Made by a program: the position numbers and the translations under genes. The notes under the pieces were generated by a model. It saw only the letters and a list, made by a program, of their open reading frames with translations. It did not search any database and had not been told where the DNA came from. From contig NW_026516304.1 in the NCBI RefSeq assembly GCF_025602895.1, positions 106,352 to 170,351 on the forward strand: 64,000 nucleotides of DNA, written 5' to 3'. This stretch comes from Polychytrium aggregatum (Eukaryota; Chytridiomycota; Chytridiomycetes; Polychytriales). Positions 9,671-19,540 of the stretch are shown in pieces (positions within the stretch are counted from its first letter, which is position 1; each line of letters begins with the position of its first letter).

Positions 9671-10461
9671 TGTTAGAGTCCGAAGGGGACTCAACGGCAA
9701 AAGAAGAAGTGAGCTCGAAGTGAGCTCAGGGAAGGCAAGGGTAAAGTCCGAAGTGGACTCGGAGAGGGAGCGAGGGAAGCAAAGATCCGTTCAAGATAAG
9801 ACTAGTCTCGAAATGAGACGTGAGGAACACTCAGAGAATAAAGTAGAAGGCACTTTATTTAGTCCTATTTTGAACGCTGAGGTTCGACTACACATCGCGG
9901 GGGTCAGGCTATTTATAGACAAGTCCGGACTTGGCAGCGAAGGGCGGCCAAGGGAGGGAAAAGTGGGCGATCGAGCAGGGCGAAGGGGGCGATGCACGAA
10001 CGAGGGCCGAGAAGGACCACCGAGACAGGCAGAGAACCAAAGCGAGGGAGGCGCAAGCAAAAGCGAAGCACCTGGCAGGAGAAACGTGCAAAGGCGAAGC
10101 AATGTGACTCAACGTCCAAGAAGCGGATTGGTCAAGTATAAGGTTGGGGCAAATGCATGCGAGATGAACAAGAGATCGGGGCGGTCAGGCAGGTCATGAG
10201 TCACCGGTGGTGGGACACATGACCGGCAGCCGAATTGCAACCAATCGCAGCAAGGCGCGTGCACAAACAAACCGGCGCGTGCGAAGAAGACAAAGGAAGC
10301 GGAGCAGCGCGGGGAAACGGAAGTGCGGAAGGAGCGGAAATGGCAGGCAAAAGGCGGAAAATTGGAGGGGAACTGCAAAGCTACACACAAACAAACAGAA
10401 AGGCAAAAGAACAGCCAAGTGTGCAGTCAAAGTGGAGAACAAGCAGAAGCTATCCCTAACA
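9671..10461 (-). repeat. 3' LTR, family B copy 1
   Basis: This 791-bp LTR matches 15284-16074. On the minus strand it carries TATAAATA and an AATAAAG polyadenylation-like signal. Confidence 0.93.
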
Positions 10462-10473
10462 TCATCCCCTTCC

Positions 10474-13400
10474 TTAGCGACGAACTCCGGGCGTCGCCTT
10501 CGGCTTTGAGGGATAGCGAAGGTGGAAGTCAGCAACAAGATCAGTGGCGTGGGAAACATTGGCAGCGGGCTCCCAAGACCGGTCAGTCTCGGAATAGCCC
10601 TTCCACTGAACCAAGTACTGTAAGCGACCACGGAAGAGCCGAGAATCGAGAACAGTCTCGACCTCAAACTCTTCCTGGGAGTCAACAAGAATGGGTGGAG
10701 GTTCGGGTTGGGTGAACTCGGGAACAATGTCCTTCGTTCGGGGTTCAAGGAGGGATACATGAAAGACGGGGTGGACTTTGAGTGTGGAAGGGAGTTTAAG
10801 TTCAAAGGCAACGGGGTTGATGCGGCGAAGAACTTTAAAGGGGCCAAGCTTTTTCTGATCAAGCTTGTTGGAGGGACGAAGGGTGCGGATGTGGCGACGA
10901 TCAAGAAAAACGAGGTCGCCAACGGAGATGTCGGGAGTGGGGAGACGGGATTTGTTGGCCTGCAAAGTGTAGGACTCTTGGGCAACCCGGAGGTTGGCCT
11001 TGAGATCCTCGAGAACGGTCTGAAGTCGGTCGACACGTTCTTCGGCAGAGGGCACAACAGAAGGATCACGGATGATGGAGGGATCAAAAATGGGGTGATG
11101 GCCATGGACTGCAAAGAAGGGAGTCATGCCAGTGGAGGTGTTTTCCGAGTTGTTGTAAGTGAACTCGGCAAGGGGAAGGTGAAGGGTCCAGTCGTCTTGC
11201 AGGTAATTGCAATGGATACGCAAATACTGCTCGATGACCTGGTTGAGAACCTCGGTCGAACCGTCGGTCTCGGGGTGGAAGGCAGAAGAAAGGGAAATCT
11301 TCGTCTTCAGAAGCTCATTGAAGCGCCTCCAGAAGGCCGAAGTAAACTGAGTTCCTCGGTCCGAAACAATAGACCGGGGACAACCATGCAAGCGGAAGAT
11401 GTGGGAGAGGAAGAGTTCGGCGGTTTGCTCGCCTGTAACCGTCTTCGTGGTGGGCACAAAGTGTGCTTGTTTGGACAGGCGGTCCTTAACCACGAAGATG
11501 GAGTCAAAGCCGTTCGAAGGTGGGAGATCCGTGATGAAGTCCATCGACAGGTCCCACCAACGTTCGGAAGGAACGGGGAGAGGGTGAAGTAAACCATAAG
11601 GGGAGTGACGGGACGGCTTGGCTCGCTGGCACGCTTCACAATTAGCAATGAAGCGACGCACAGACTTACGAAGCCGGGGCCAGTGAAAGTCCCGGGAGAT
11701 GAGCTCAACGGTCTTGGCAAGACCAAAGTGACCAGCGGCAGCGGAGCAGTGACGTTGCTCAAACACTTTGAGCTGGAGCTCGGGGGAAGGGACAACGATC
11801 AGGTCTTTAAAGTAAAGGAGACCGTCACGGAAGGAGTAATCGCCATCAAGACGTTTGGCGTTGAAGTCAGAAAGAAGGGAACAAGAAAGGGTGGCAGCTC
11901 GAATCTCGGAAAGAAAATCGGGGTTCGAGCCGATAACGGTGATGCTGTCGAGAGAAATAGACTCGAACAGCTGAAGGAAGTTGGTGGAGTGGAGGGAGTC
12001 ACCAGGCTTTATCTCAAAGTCAGAACGGCGACTGAGAGCATCGGCTTTGGTGTTGAGGCGACCAGGGCGGTGGTAAATGCGAAAAGCAAAATCAGAAAGG
12101 AATTGGGCCCACCGGAACTGGCGGCGAGAAAGTTGGGAAGCGGAAGTGAACCGGGTGAGGTTCTGGTGATCAGAGAAAACAAGAGTGGGATGATCGGGGT
12201 CGGCAGCCATCAAGTAATGACGCCAGGCAGTAAAGGAATCGACAATAGCAAGGAGCTCTTTGTCGTGGGTGTCATAATTCACCTCGGCGGGACGGAATTG
12301 CCGAGAGTGAAAAGCAACGGGGTGAAGAGCGCCGTCAGGGTCAAACTGGGAAAGGACGGCACCCAGAGCAAAGTCAGAAGCATCGGGCTCGATGACAGCG
12401 GGTTTGGAGAAATCAAAGTAACGAAGAATAGGTGCGGAAGTGAATGAACGTTTAAGAGAATCAAAAGCCTCTTGGGCCTCGGGAGACCAAGAGAAGGTGG
12501 AGGATTTGGTGGTGAGTGAAGTCAAAGGACGAGCAAGTGCGGAAAAGTCCTTGACGAAGCGGCGGTAAAAGTTTGCGAAACCAATAAAAACTTGGATGTC
12601 GCGAGCAGAAGAGGGAACAGGCCAAAGGGAAACGGCCTCGACCTTGGCAGGGTCCATTTTAATGCCATCGGCAGAAATGATCATGCCGAGAAAGTCAACT
12701 TCAGAAAGGTCAAAAGAACACTTGGCCGGATTGACCTTAAGAGAGTGTTCACGAAGGCGAGAAAGAACAAGCTTAACATGCTCCTCATGCTCCAGGGGAT
12801 CTTTTGAGAAGATCAGGATGTCGTCAAGATAAATGACAACACAGACACCAAGGAGGTCCGAGAAGATGTCGTTCATAAAAAACTGAAAAGCAGCGGGGGC
12901 ATTCGAAAGACCAAAGGGGATAACATTGTACTCGTAAGAGCCAGATTTGCAAACAAAAGCAGTCTTCCACTCATCGCCCTTCTTGACACGAACCAAGTGG
13001 TAAGCATCAGGAAGGTCAAGGTGTGAGAAGACGCGGGCAGAAGAAAGTTTATCCAGAAGATCCTGGAAGAGGGGAAGAGGGTAGCGGTTCTTCTTCGTGA
13101 TGGCATTGAGGCCCCGGTAGTCGACGCAAAGGCGAAGACCACCATTGGGCTTCTTCACGAAGAAGCAGGGAGCACCAACGGGAGAAGAGGATTTGGAGAT
13201 CCAACCACGTGCGAGGGCGTTGGTCAGATACTCCGAAAGAGCAGATTCCTCGGCCGGGGACAAAGGATAGACTTTCCCCGGCTTTGGCAAACGAGGTTCC
13301 TTTCCATCCTCGGTCCGTACAAACTCAATAGACAAGTCATACGGACGGTGAGGAGGCAAGGAAGAAGGAGGGTCAGACTTGAGGCTGAAAACGTCGCCAA

Positions 13401-14349
13401 ACTCATTGTATTTGAGCGGGACACCTCGAGAGTCAACAGGGGTGCCAGACTCGGCATACACCTTCGTCGTGAGCACGGACCTTATCGACACCGTAGGATA
13501 CGTCTCCGGCGAAGGAGGACGGATATCCATTTGGGCAGCGAAAATGTCGAGCTTGTCTTCCCGTGCAAGACGGAGAAGACTCGCCGCATTAACGAGCTCA
13601 ATGTCGGGCGAAGATAAAGCCGTTGGCTCTTCAGAAAGCGAAGCAGAGTCAAGGCGGGAAGAAAGGGAAGGCGAAGTGCCAAAGGAGGGAACCGGTGTAA
13701 GGGAAGGACCGGAGGGAGGAGTCAAAGGCGAAGTGCCCGAAGGGGGAGGCGAATAGCCGGAAGGGGACGAAGTGTCCAAGGAGGAAGCAGAGACATCCGC
13801 GAGGATGTGTCCATCAGCAAGGCAAGAGGGATCGGAGAACGAAAGGGAGAGGGACTTCCAATTGACAACTGGATTATGCAAGCGCATCCAGGGAAGACCA
13901 AGAGTGATGGGAGTGGTGGAGAGTCGAGTCACAAGAAAAGAAATCGACTCGGTGTGGGAACCAATGGTCAACGTCACAGGAACGGTTTGGAAACGAATGA
14001 AACCGGCCGAAGAACCATCAGCAAGGGAAACGGAGTAGGGAGTAGAAAGAGGGATAAGAGAGAGTTTATGGAGATCCGCAAAGGCAGGATCAATGAGGGC
14101 AAGAGCGGTGCATCCATCATCAATAAAGACAGAAAGGGAGATGGAGACCGGGCCAGAAAGACTCATGACGACAAGGGTGGCCGGAAGAAGAAGCTTATCG
14201 TCCGATAATGACGAGTCAGAGGGGGAAGATGTTCGTATCGCCGAACAGACCACCTCGCTTACTTGCGAGGTGCTGCTCGGCTGTGGGCATTTCCCGAGTT
14301 CCGTTTGACCAGAACCGGGCACTGCTGAACATCGCGACTGCCGGGACAA
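10474..14349 (-). CDS. pol: Pol polyprotein (PR-RT-RH-IN-chromodomain), family B copy 1
   Basis: The open frame spans about 1291 residues. The protease region has DDG in place of the usual DSG/DTG. Reverse transcriptase (VIYLDDILIFS), RNase H (EPDASDFALGAVL), integrase (GHFGLAKT...CEACQ; VSDRGTQFTS) and a C-terminal chromodomain (FEVETVLDSR...WKGYSETDRSWEP) follow. The frame has no ATG at its upstream end (it opens at a TTG codon) and overlaps gag by 91 bases in the -1 frame, so a -1 ribosomal frameshift is the likely route of expression. Confidence 0.93.
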   Translation of the reverse strand: MSRQSRCSAVPGSGQTELGKCPQPSSTSQVSEVVCSAIRTSSPSDSSLSDDKLLLPATLVVMSLSGPVSISLSVFIDDGCTALALIDPAFADLHKLSLIPLSTPYSVSLADGSSAGFIRFQTVPVTLTIGSHTESISFLVTRLSTTPITLGLPWMRLHNPVVNWKSLSLSFSDPSCLADGHILADVSASSLDTSSPSGYSPPPSGTSPLTPPSGPSLTPVPSFGTSPSLSSRLDSASLSEEPTALSSPDIELVNAASLLRLAREDKLDIFAAQMDIRPPSPETYPTVSIRSVLTTKVYAESGTPVDSRGVPLKYNEFGDVFSLKSDPPSSLPPHRPYDLSIEFVRTEDGKEPRLPKPGKVYPLSPAEESALSEYLTNALARGWISKSSSPVGAPCFFVKKPNGGLRLCVDYRGLNAITKKNRYPLPLFQDLLDKLSSARVFSHLDLPDAYHLVRVKKGDEWKTAFVCKSGSYEYNVIPFGLSNAPAAFQFFMNDIFSDLLGVCVVIYLDDILIFSKDPLEHEEHVKLVLSRLREHSLKVNPAKCSFDLSEVDFLGMIISADGIKMDPAKVEAVSLWPVPSSARDIQVFIGFANFYRRFVKDFSALARPLTSLTTKSSTFSWSPEAQEAFDSLKRSFTSAPILRYFDFSKPAVIEPDASDFALGAVLSQFDPDGALHPVAFHSRQFRPAEVNYDTHDKELLAIVDSFTAWRHYLMAADPDHPTLVFSDHQNLTRFTSASQLSRRQFRWAQFLSDFAFRIYHRPGRLNTKADALSRRSDFEIKPGDSLHSTNFLQLFESISLDSITVIGSNPDFLSEIRAATLSCSLLSDFNAKRLDGDYSFRDGLLYFKDLIVVPSPELQLKVFEQRHCSAAAGHFGLAKTVELISRDFHWPRLRKSVRRFIANCEACQRAKPSRHSPYGLLHPLPVPSERWWDLSMDFITDLPPSNGFDSIFVVKDRLSKQAHFVPTTKTVTGEQTAELFLSHIFRLHGCPRSIVSDRGTQFTSAFWRRFNELLKTKISLSSAFHPETDGSTEVLNQVIEQYLRIHCNYLQDDWTLHLPLAEFTYNNSENTSTGMTPFFAVHGHHPIFDPSIIRDPSVVPSAEERVDRLQTVLEDLKANLRVAQESYTLQANKSRLPTPDISVGDLVFLDRRHIRTLRPSNKLDQKKLGPFKVLRRINPVAFELKLPSTLKVHPVFHVSLLEPRTKDIVPEFTQPEPPPILVDSQEEFEVETVLDSRLFRGRLQYLVQWKGYSETDRSWEPAANVSHATDLVADFHLRYPSKPKATPGVRR

Positions 14350-15212
14350 GACTTTTCCCCGCAGTACAGGCAGAGACCCTGCTCACGACGTCGCTTTTTC
14401 TCGACGTCGGAGAGCTTAGCAGGGCGGACCGAGACAGAGTCAAGGTCCATGGGAGTGGGTGCAGAAGAGGAGGAAGAAGAAACATGCGCGGGAGAATGGT
14501 GGTGATGGGGAGCAGAGCGAGAAGAAGGAGGAGGAGGTTGGGAACGGGAGGAGATCTTGAGACGATGGAGGGCATCGTCGTACTCGACCGCTGCCTTGAT
14601 CAACTCAGGCAGGGAAGCGGGAGCGGGGCGGAGACCGATGAGGTGGAACTTGACCTCAGACTTCAAACCCTCCTTGAAGAAGTGCATCTTGGTGGGTTCA
14701 TCAGTCTGGACGCGGGCGGCGAGCTGGACGAAGCGGGTGGCGAAGGCTTGGCAGGACTTGAGCTGGACCAAGCGCTTGAGGTCGTTCAAGGCCTTATCTT
14801 GCGAGGAGGCCGTGTCCTCACCGAAGGTCGACTTGAGGGCAACTTCAAAATCCGCGAAGGAAGCCGGGAAGCGGTTGGCCATGTAGAAGGCGGCCTCGTA
14901 CCACTTGAAGGCTTCACCGCGGAGGAAGGAGGTGGCGTACAGGACCTTCTGGCGCTCGGGCGCGAAGAAGGCAGGATCGGCGAGGAAAACCAGGTGGCAC
15001 TGGGCGAGGAAGGCCGTCGTTTCATCGCGGGAACCTAGGAACTCCTTGGGCTTGTTGACCTGGTAGACCTGGCGGGGAGCGGCGGCGGGAGCTTGCAGAT
15101 CTTGGATCTGACGATGGAGAGCAGCGTTCTGGGTCATGAGGGCGTTCATACGCTCCTCCATGCGCGCCAGATACGCGTTGAGGTCTGCAGGGGGTGCAGC
15201 AGGCTCAGCCAT
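14259..15212 (-). CDS. gag: Gag polyprotein, family B copy 1
   Basis: The ATG at 15212 (MAEPAAPPADLNAYL) is taken as start; upstream codons in frame lack an ATG. A short coiled-coil-like N-terminus is followed by the retrotrans_gag core and a Ser/Pro/His-rich linker. A cysteine motif (CLYCGEKSCPGSRDVQQC) near the C-terminus departs from the CX2CX4HX4C knuckle. It overlaps pol. Confidence 0.88.
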   Translation of the reverse strand: MAEPAAPPADLNAYLARMEERMNALMTQNAALHRQIQDLQAPAAAPRQVYQVNKPKEFLGSRDETTAFLAQCHLVFLADPAFFAPERQKVLYATSFLRGEAFKWYEAAFYMANRFPASFADFEVALKSTFGEDTASSQDKALNDLKRLVQLKSCQAFATRFVQLAARVQTDEPTKMHFFKEGLKSEVKFHLIGLRPAPASLPELIKAAVEYDDALHRLKISSRSQPPPPSSRSAPHHHHSPAHVSSSSSSAPTPMDLDSVSVRPAKLSDVEKKRRREQGLCLYCGEKSCPGSRDVQQCPVLVKRNSGNAHSRAAPRK

Positions 15213-15269
15213 CGGATCGACGAGGGAAAGAGAGGCGAAAGAAGAAGAAAGGCCGGGAAGCCAAGAGGG

Positions 15270-15281
15270 AGCGTTCAAAAT
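15270..15281 (-). other. Candidate self-primer binding site, family B copy 1
   Basis: The minus strand reads ATTTTGAACGCT here, two bases inside the LTR border. It is the exact 12-base complement of the minus-strand sequence AGCGTTCAAAAT at 15491-15480 in the 5' LTR. That LTR site lies about 32 bases downstream of a TATA box, the expected transcript start. This fits Tf1-type self-priming. Confidence 0.7.
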
Positions 15282-15283
15282 GA

Positions 15284-16074
15284 TGTTAGAGTCCGAAGGG
15301 GACTCAACGGCAAAAGAAGAAGTGAGCTCGAAGTGAGCTCAGGGAAGGCAAGGGTAAAGTCCGAAGTGGACTCGGAGAGGGAGCGAGGGAAGCAAAGATC
15401 CGTTCAAGATAAGACTAGTCTCGAAATGAGACGTGAGGAACACTCAGAGAATAAAGTAGAAGGCACTTTATTTAGTCCTATTTTGAACGCTGAGGTTCGA
15501 CTACACATCGCGGGGGTCAGGCTATTTATAGACAAGTCCGGACTTGGCAGCGAAGGGCGGCCAAGGGAGGGAAAAGTGGGCGATCGAGCAGGGCGAAGGG
15601 GGCGATGCACGAACGAGGGCCGAGAAGGACCACCGAGACAGGCAGAGAACCAAAGCGAGGGAGGCGCAAGCAAAAGCGAAGCACCTGGCAGGAGAAACGT
15701 GCAAAGGCGAAGCAATGTGACTCAACGTCCAAGAAGCGGATTGGTCAAGTATAAGGTTGGGGCAAATGCATGCGAGATGAACAAGAGATCGGGGCGGTCA
15801 GGCAGGTCATGAGTCACCGGTGGTGGGACACATGACCGGCAGCCGAATTGCAACCAATCGCAGCAAGGCGCGTGCACAAACAAACCGGCGCGTGCGAAGA
15901 AGACAAAGGAAGCGGAGCAGCGCGGGGAAACGGAAGTGCGGAAGGAGCGGAAATGGCAGGCAAAAGGCGGAAAATTGGAGGGGAACTGCAAAGCTACACA
16001 CAAACAAACAGAAAGGCAAAAGAACAGCCAAGTGTGCAGTCAAAGTGGAGAACAAGCAGAAGCTATCCCTAACA
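15284..16074 (-). repeat. 5' LTR, family B copy 1
   Basis: This is a 791-bp LTR, TGTTAG...CTAACA on the plus strand. The promoter and predicted transcript start at about 15491 lie in it. Confidence 0.93.
15523..15530 (-). promoter_or_regulatory. LTR TATA box, family B copy 1
   Basis: TATAAATA on the minus strand lies about 32 bases upstream of AGCGTTCAAAAT, the inferred transcript start used in self-priming. Confidence 0.65.
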
Positions 16075-17826
16075 GCAATGTACGGGGCGAGGACGGGATG
16101 GTACTTCGAGAAACCATTTCTAGTTTCGAAGAACGGAGTGGGAATAAACACTGTCGAATGATCACGATATAAGTCAAATTTGTGGGTTTGGACAAATTCG
16201 AAGACGATTCTGTCACAATAACCATAGATACCACCACTCCAATGAGAAGTGGATTTGAAATCGACATAGAGTGCGAGCAACTCTGGATTCTGAAGAACAA
16301 TGTCCTTGACGGTCAACATCGGTTCAGTGTTGCGGCGTCTCTGTTCATTCGACTCGGTGATGGCTTGACGAAGGAAGGTCGTGTCGATATCTGAAAACAC
16401 AGTGTCAACATTGACATCCTTGAAGTGACACACTATCTTACAACGGGCTGGATTTTGATACAAATATGTTAGGATATCGTGAAGCGTTACTCACGGACAA
16501 CATGTAGGTGCGCCGTGCACGGAGCAATCTCGACTTACATCGTGTGTACTTGTCATTGTCGCCTTCGTGGCGCTTCTTGGAAGCGGACACATCGTTCATA
16601 TCGCGAACATGCTTTCGAGGCTGGTCACGACCATCTTCATCGGCTTCAACTGGGGCCGGGCGCTTGGGCGCAGGACGAGCGGACATGTCGCGACGGTCAT
16701 CTTCAGTGGGCGTGGGGGAAGCATAGCCACTTGCAGCAGCGTTGGCTGCTGGGGCCCGAACGCCTTGGGCCGATGGAGGGGCGGCGGGTTCGGCAACGAC
16801 AGAAGGTACTGGAGCCGCACCACTGTCGGTGAAGTCGGGATCGCGAGCTCCAGCAGCCCCGAAGGTAGGAGCGGTGGGTTGATCGGGCTGAACCGTCGTA
16901 GCGGGTTCGGCAACGGTAGGGAACGCGGCTAAGATATCGTCCAAGTGGAGGGAGTCGACGGAGATTGGGTCACTGGAATCGGTAGCTCCAAAGTCAGGAG
17001 CATGAGGGGCGGCATGCGCGAAGGCATGAGCCGAGGGAGCAGGCGGATTCCTGGGAGCAGGATCGGGGCCAGGGGGAGGACAACCGGGGGCGACCGAAGA
17101 AGTCGTCTTCTCATCGGCGATTGGACGCATGGCCAGCTTGCGGATACAGGTGCTGGTCTCGATGATCTCGTGGTTAATAACCTGAATGAACTCCGGGCTC
17201 GCGAAGGAGGGATTGGCGATGGTATCATTCCTGACTTGCGATAGTTGGCTGAAATGTCCTTGGAGGACCACCATGCCATTTTCATCACTGGGCTTCTTGG
17301 GGATACGCTCGAGGCCGAATCCATCGGGCACGAAGCGAGCCATCTTCGTATATACGCCGTCTTTACCGAGATTGTAGAATCCCAGCTTCTGATGACTAGG
17401 TGCGGGAACGGGCTTATCTTTGTGCTTGTAGAAGACCCGCTGGAAGAGTGCGATGTCGGGCGACGGGACGTAGCGGAAACTGCCGTAGGGTGGTATTTCC
17501 CTGCGTTGGTGGGTCTCGAGGTCGAATTTGGAGAGAAGTTTGATGGCGTCAGCACGGTAGCTGCAGTCTGCATTCAGGGTTGCAGCTTTGAGTTCGAACA
17601 GGAACTCGTCGATTTTGTCAGCAGCCCGACAGTAGACGCTGACATCTTTCGGGTTTCTCAATCCATATTCTTGGAAAGACTCGCCGAAAAGATCGCGGCA
17701 TTTGTAACGACCTCCGCGAATGAGTTCGAGCTCGAGGAACCAAAGATCGGTAGTATTGTTGGGCGCCTTGATGTTGGTGCGAATGTAGCACCCCTTGGGC
17801 TTGGCGGGATCGGCAGAAGGCGGCAT
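16075..17826 (-). pseudogene. Spliced gene of unknown function, front part, split by chromovirus
   Basis: Exon 1 is 17826-16539 (ATG at 17826, context CTACC). A 91-base intron (GTAAGT at 16538, CCAG ending 16448) and exon 2 from 16447 follow. The family B element interrupts exon 2 at 16075, and the frame resumes at 9665-9554; without the element the gene would encode 590 residues. The middle is Pro/Ala-rich and disordered, followed by a basic stretch near the intron. The C-terminal 150 residues align with the 8132-9152 protein. A further 5' UTR intron (GTAAGT near 17920) is likely. I do not recognise a function. As it stands the gene is truncated, reading into the LTR. Confidence 0.75.
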
Positions 17827-17989
17827 GGTAGAGCAGCTGTGGGAACGACTAGGCGTTACAACGAATCCGAGTGGCCGCCTGTTGCTGCTGCTGCTGGGCA
17901 CTACTGGGGACTGGACTTACCTGGAGGCGAATGAATGCGCTGGGACGAGTAGGCGGGCGATGCTGCTGTCCTCGGGAAGCCAGCGGCGG

Positions 17990-17996
17990 CTTTTAT
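17990..17996 (-). promoter_or_regulatory. TATA-like box for the 17826 gene
   Basis: The minus strand reads CATAAAA about 165 bases upstream of the ATG, ahead of an apparent 5' UTR intron. From here to 18303 I see no gene. Confidence 0.45.
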
Positions 17997-18303
17997 GGGG
18001 GTGCGAGGGCGTGGGATGGGAGACATGACAGATCGGATTGCAGCGGCAATCCGGGCGGCGTTTCGCTGGCGACAGCGGTTTGGCATCCAGCCTGGCCAGC
18101 TGACCACGCATCGAAGGGTTCAGCGCGATGTGGCGCAGGGAGTCCAGCCCAGCGATCGCACCACGGTCGCCGGCGGGCGGAGGAAACACCATGTCCGGCC
18201 GGACCCCTCGGTCAGGTGATCGCGTCGACCTCCCAGCCCAATGCACCAAGTCCTCATTTCGCACTTGGACTTGATCAAGTCGAGGCAAACGCAAATGTAT
18301 TTT

Positions 18304-19437
18304 TCAGTTGGAGCGAGTGAGCGAGTTGATCAGTGCTTGGGAGCGTTGGTAGTCCACTGGCACACCAAAACCATGGAAATAGCATTGAGCTAGTCGCTCG
18401 GTTGCTTTGCGGCAGCCCTGCATCGACGACCGTTGGAACCAAGTGACTGCCTGCACCGGATCGGCAGACACACCATGTCCGTGAGCCAAGAAATCTCCGA
18501 TGATGAGCTGCGAGCCTGCATGACCGAGCTTTGCGGCCGACATGAACACCTCTGCTGCTTTCACCAAGTCCTTTTCAACGCCAACTCCATCGATATAGCA
18601 TCCTCCCAAGTTATAGAGTGCATCGAGATTCCAGCAGTGGGATGCCAGATTGAACCATTCAAAGGCCTTGGGGAGATCTTGCAACACAATCTCGCCTTCC
18701 AAAAACACATTGCCCAGGCAGCACATTGCCGGGGCATACCCGCGATCTGCGGCGGATTTTATCCAGAAGAAGCACTCGCCGTTCGACTGGGGAGTACCTC
18801 TGCCCTCGCGAGTCAGGATGGCGAGGCCGAGTTGTGCCTCGGCGTTGTCGTTGAGGGCGATGATTCGGACCATGTCAGTACCTTGCTTTGCTTGCACAGG
18901 GCAACCCAGTCCCTCCAGGTAGCAGCGAGCCAGGAGGAGCTGACCCGGCCAATGGCGGCGAGCAGCGATCTTGGCCCACTGGAAGAGGAGCTTGAAGATG
19001 GGCTCGGTTTGGCTGCCTGGTGCCGGGGGATTGCAGATGAACGGCGTTGCCTTGAAGGAGATGCTGCCGTATCCGGAAACGTCGCAGAGATCGACTAACA
19101 CCTGGCTCGCATATCGAAGGTTGTGGTATACGTATGGTGCCCTGCTGACCGACATCCAGAGATTGAAGGCCCGGGTGTAGTCGATAGCCGTGCCGATACC
19201 CAGCCAGTTCATCCAGGCCAGATGGAAGCGGGCATTTGGATCCAGATCGCTCTTGGAACACATGAATGCAAAGGCATCGATCCAGGCCTGGTGGTTGCTG
19301 GGAACAATGTCGATCAGCACATCGGTGGCACCGACGACTTGATTATAATTGGGGCTGATCAGCATCTCGAAGAGCTCGTCGAGCGATTCGACGTCAGGCT
19401 CGGAATCGGTCTTCACGGCGGGTTTCTCTACGAGCAT
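18304..19437 (-). CDS. Sel1-repeat (TPR-like) protein
   Basis: This 377-residue protein starts at ATG 19437; the 23 codons upstream look like leader. From about residue 80 onward it has repeated Sel1-like units, for example ARFHLAWMNWLGIG, AEAQLGLAILTREGRG, APAMCCLGNVFLEG, LDALYNLGGCYIDGVGV and KATERLAQCYFHGFGV. These pair-of-helix solenoids mediate protein-protein contacts. There is no signal peptide or membrane segment. It is followed on the same strand by a distantly similar gene (19541-20776). Sel1 proteins are common both in giant viruses and in early-diverging fungi, so origin is open. Confidence 0.8.
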   Translation of the reverse strand: MLVEKPAVKTDSEPDVESLDELFEMLISPNYNQVVGATDVLIDIVPSNHQAWIDAFAFMCSKSDLDPNARFHLAWMNWLGIGTAIDYTRAFNLWMSVSRAPYVYHNLRYASQVLVDLCDVSGYGSISFKATPFICNPPAPGSQTEPIFKLLFQWAKIAARRHWPGQLLLARCYLEGLGCPVQAKQGTDMVRIIALNDNAEAQLGLAILTREGRGTPQSNGECFFWIKSAADRGYAPAMCCLGNVFLEGEIVLQDLPKAFEWFNLASHCWNLDALYNLGGCYIDGVGVEKDLVKAAEVFMSAAKLGHAGSQLIIGDFLAHGHGVSADPVQAVTWFQRSSMQGCRKATERLAQCYFHGFGVPVDYQRSQALINSLTRSN

Positions 19438-19540
19438 GGCGATGGATGGAGAACGATGAAGGAGAAAGATCACAACGCCCCACTCACGGACATGAAGAGC
19501 CCACAAATATGTCCGAGGGATGAAATCACATGTTCATTCT

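Larger units (their letters stand above)
9671..16074 (-). mobile_element. Complete Ty3/gypsy chromovirus, family B, copy 1
   Basis: The element is 6404 bp, on the minus strand, with 791-bp LTRs (9671-10461 and 15284-16074) starting TGTTAG and ending CTAACA. No LTR differences were seen. The target duplication is GCAAT (9666-9670, 16075-16079). Gag and pol are intact and overlap in different frames. It is inserted in the second exon of the gene starting at 17826. A second copy of the family lies at 31605-38011. Confidence 0.95.

Noticed and set aside
9642-10199. 185-codon frame in the family B LTR (repeated at the other LTRs)
   Set aside because: It lies in LTR sequence on the strand opposite to gag-pol, recurs only because the LTR is repeated, and shows no domain.
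10708-15038. Plus-strand frames of 276-294 codons opposite family B pol and gag (also in copy 2)
   Set aside because: They are antisense shadows of intact polyprotein genes and occur identically in both copies because the DNA is nearly the same.
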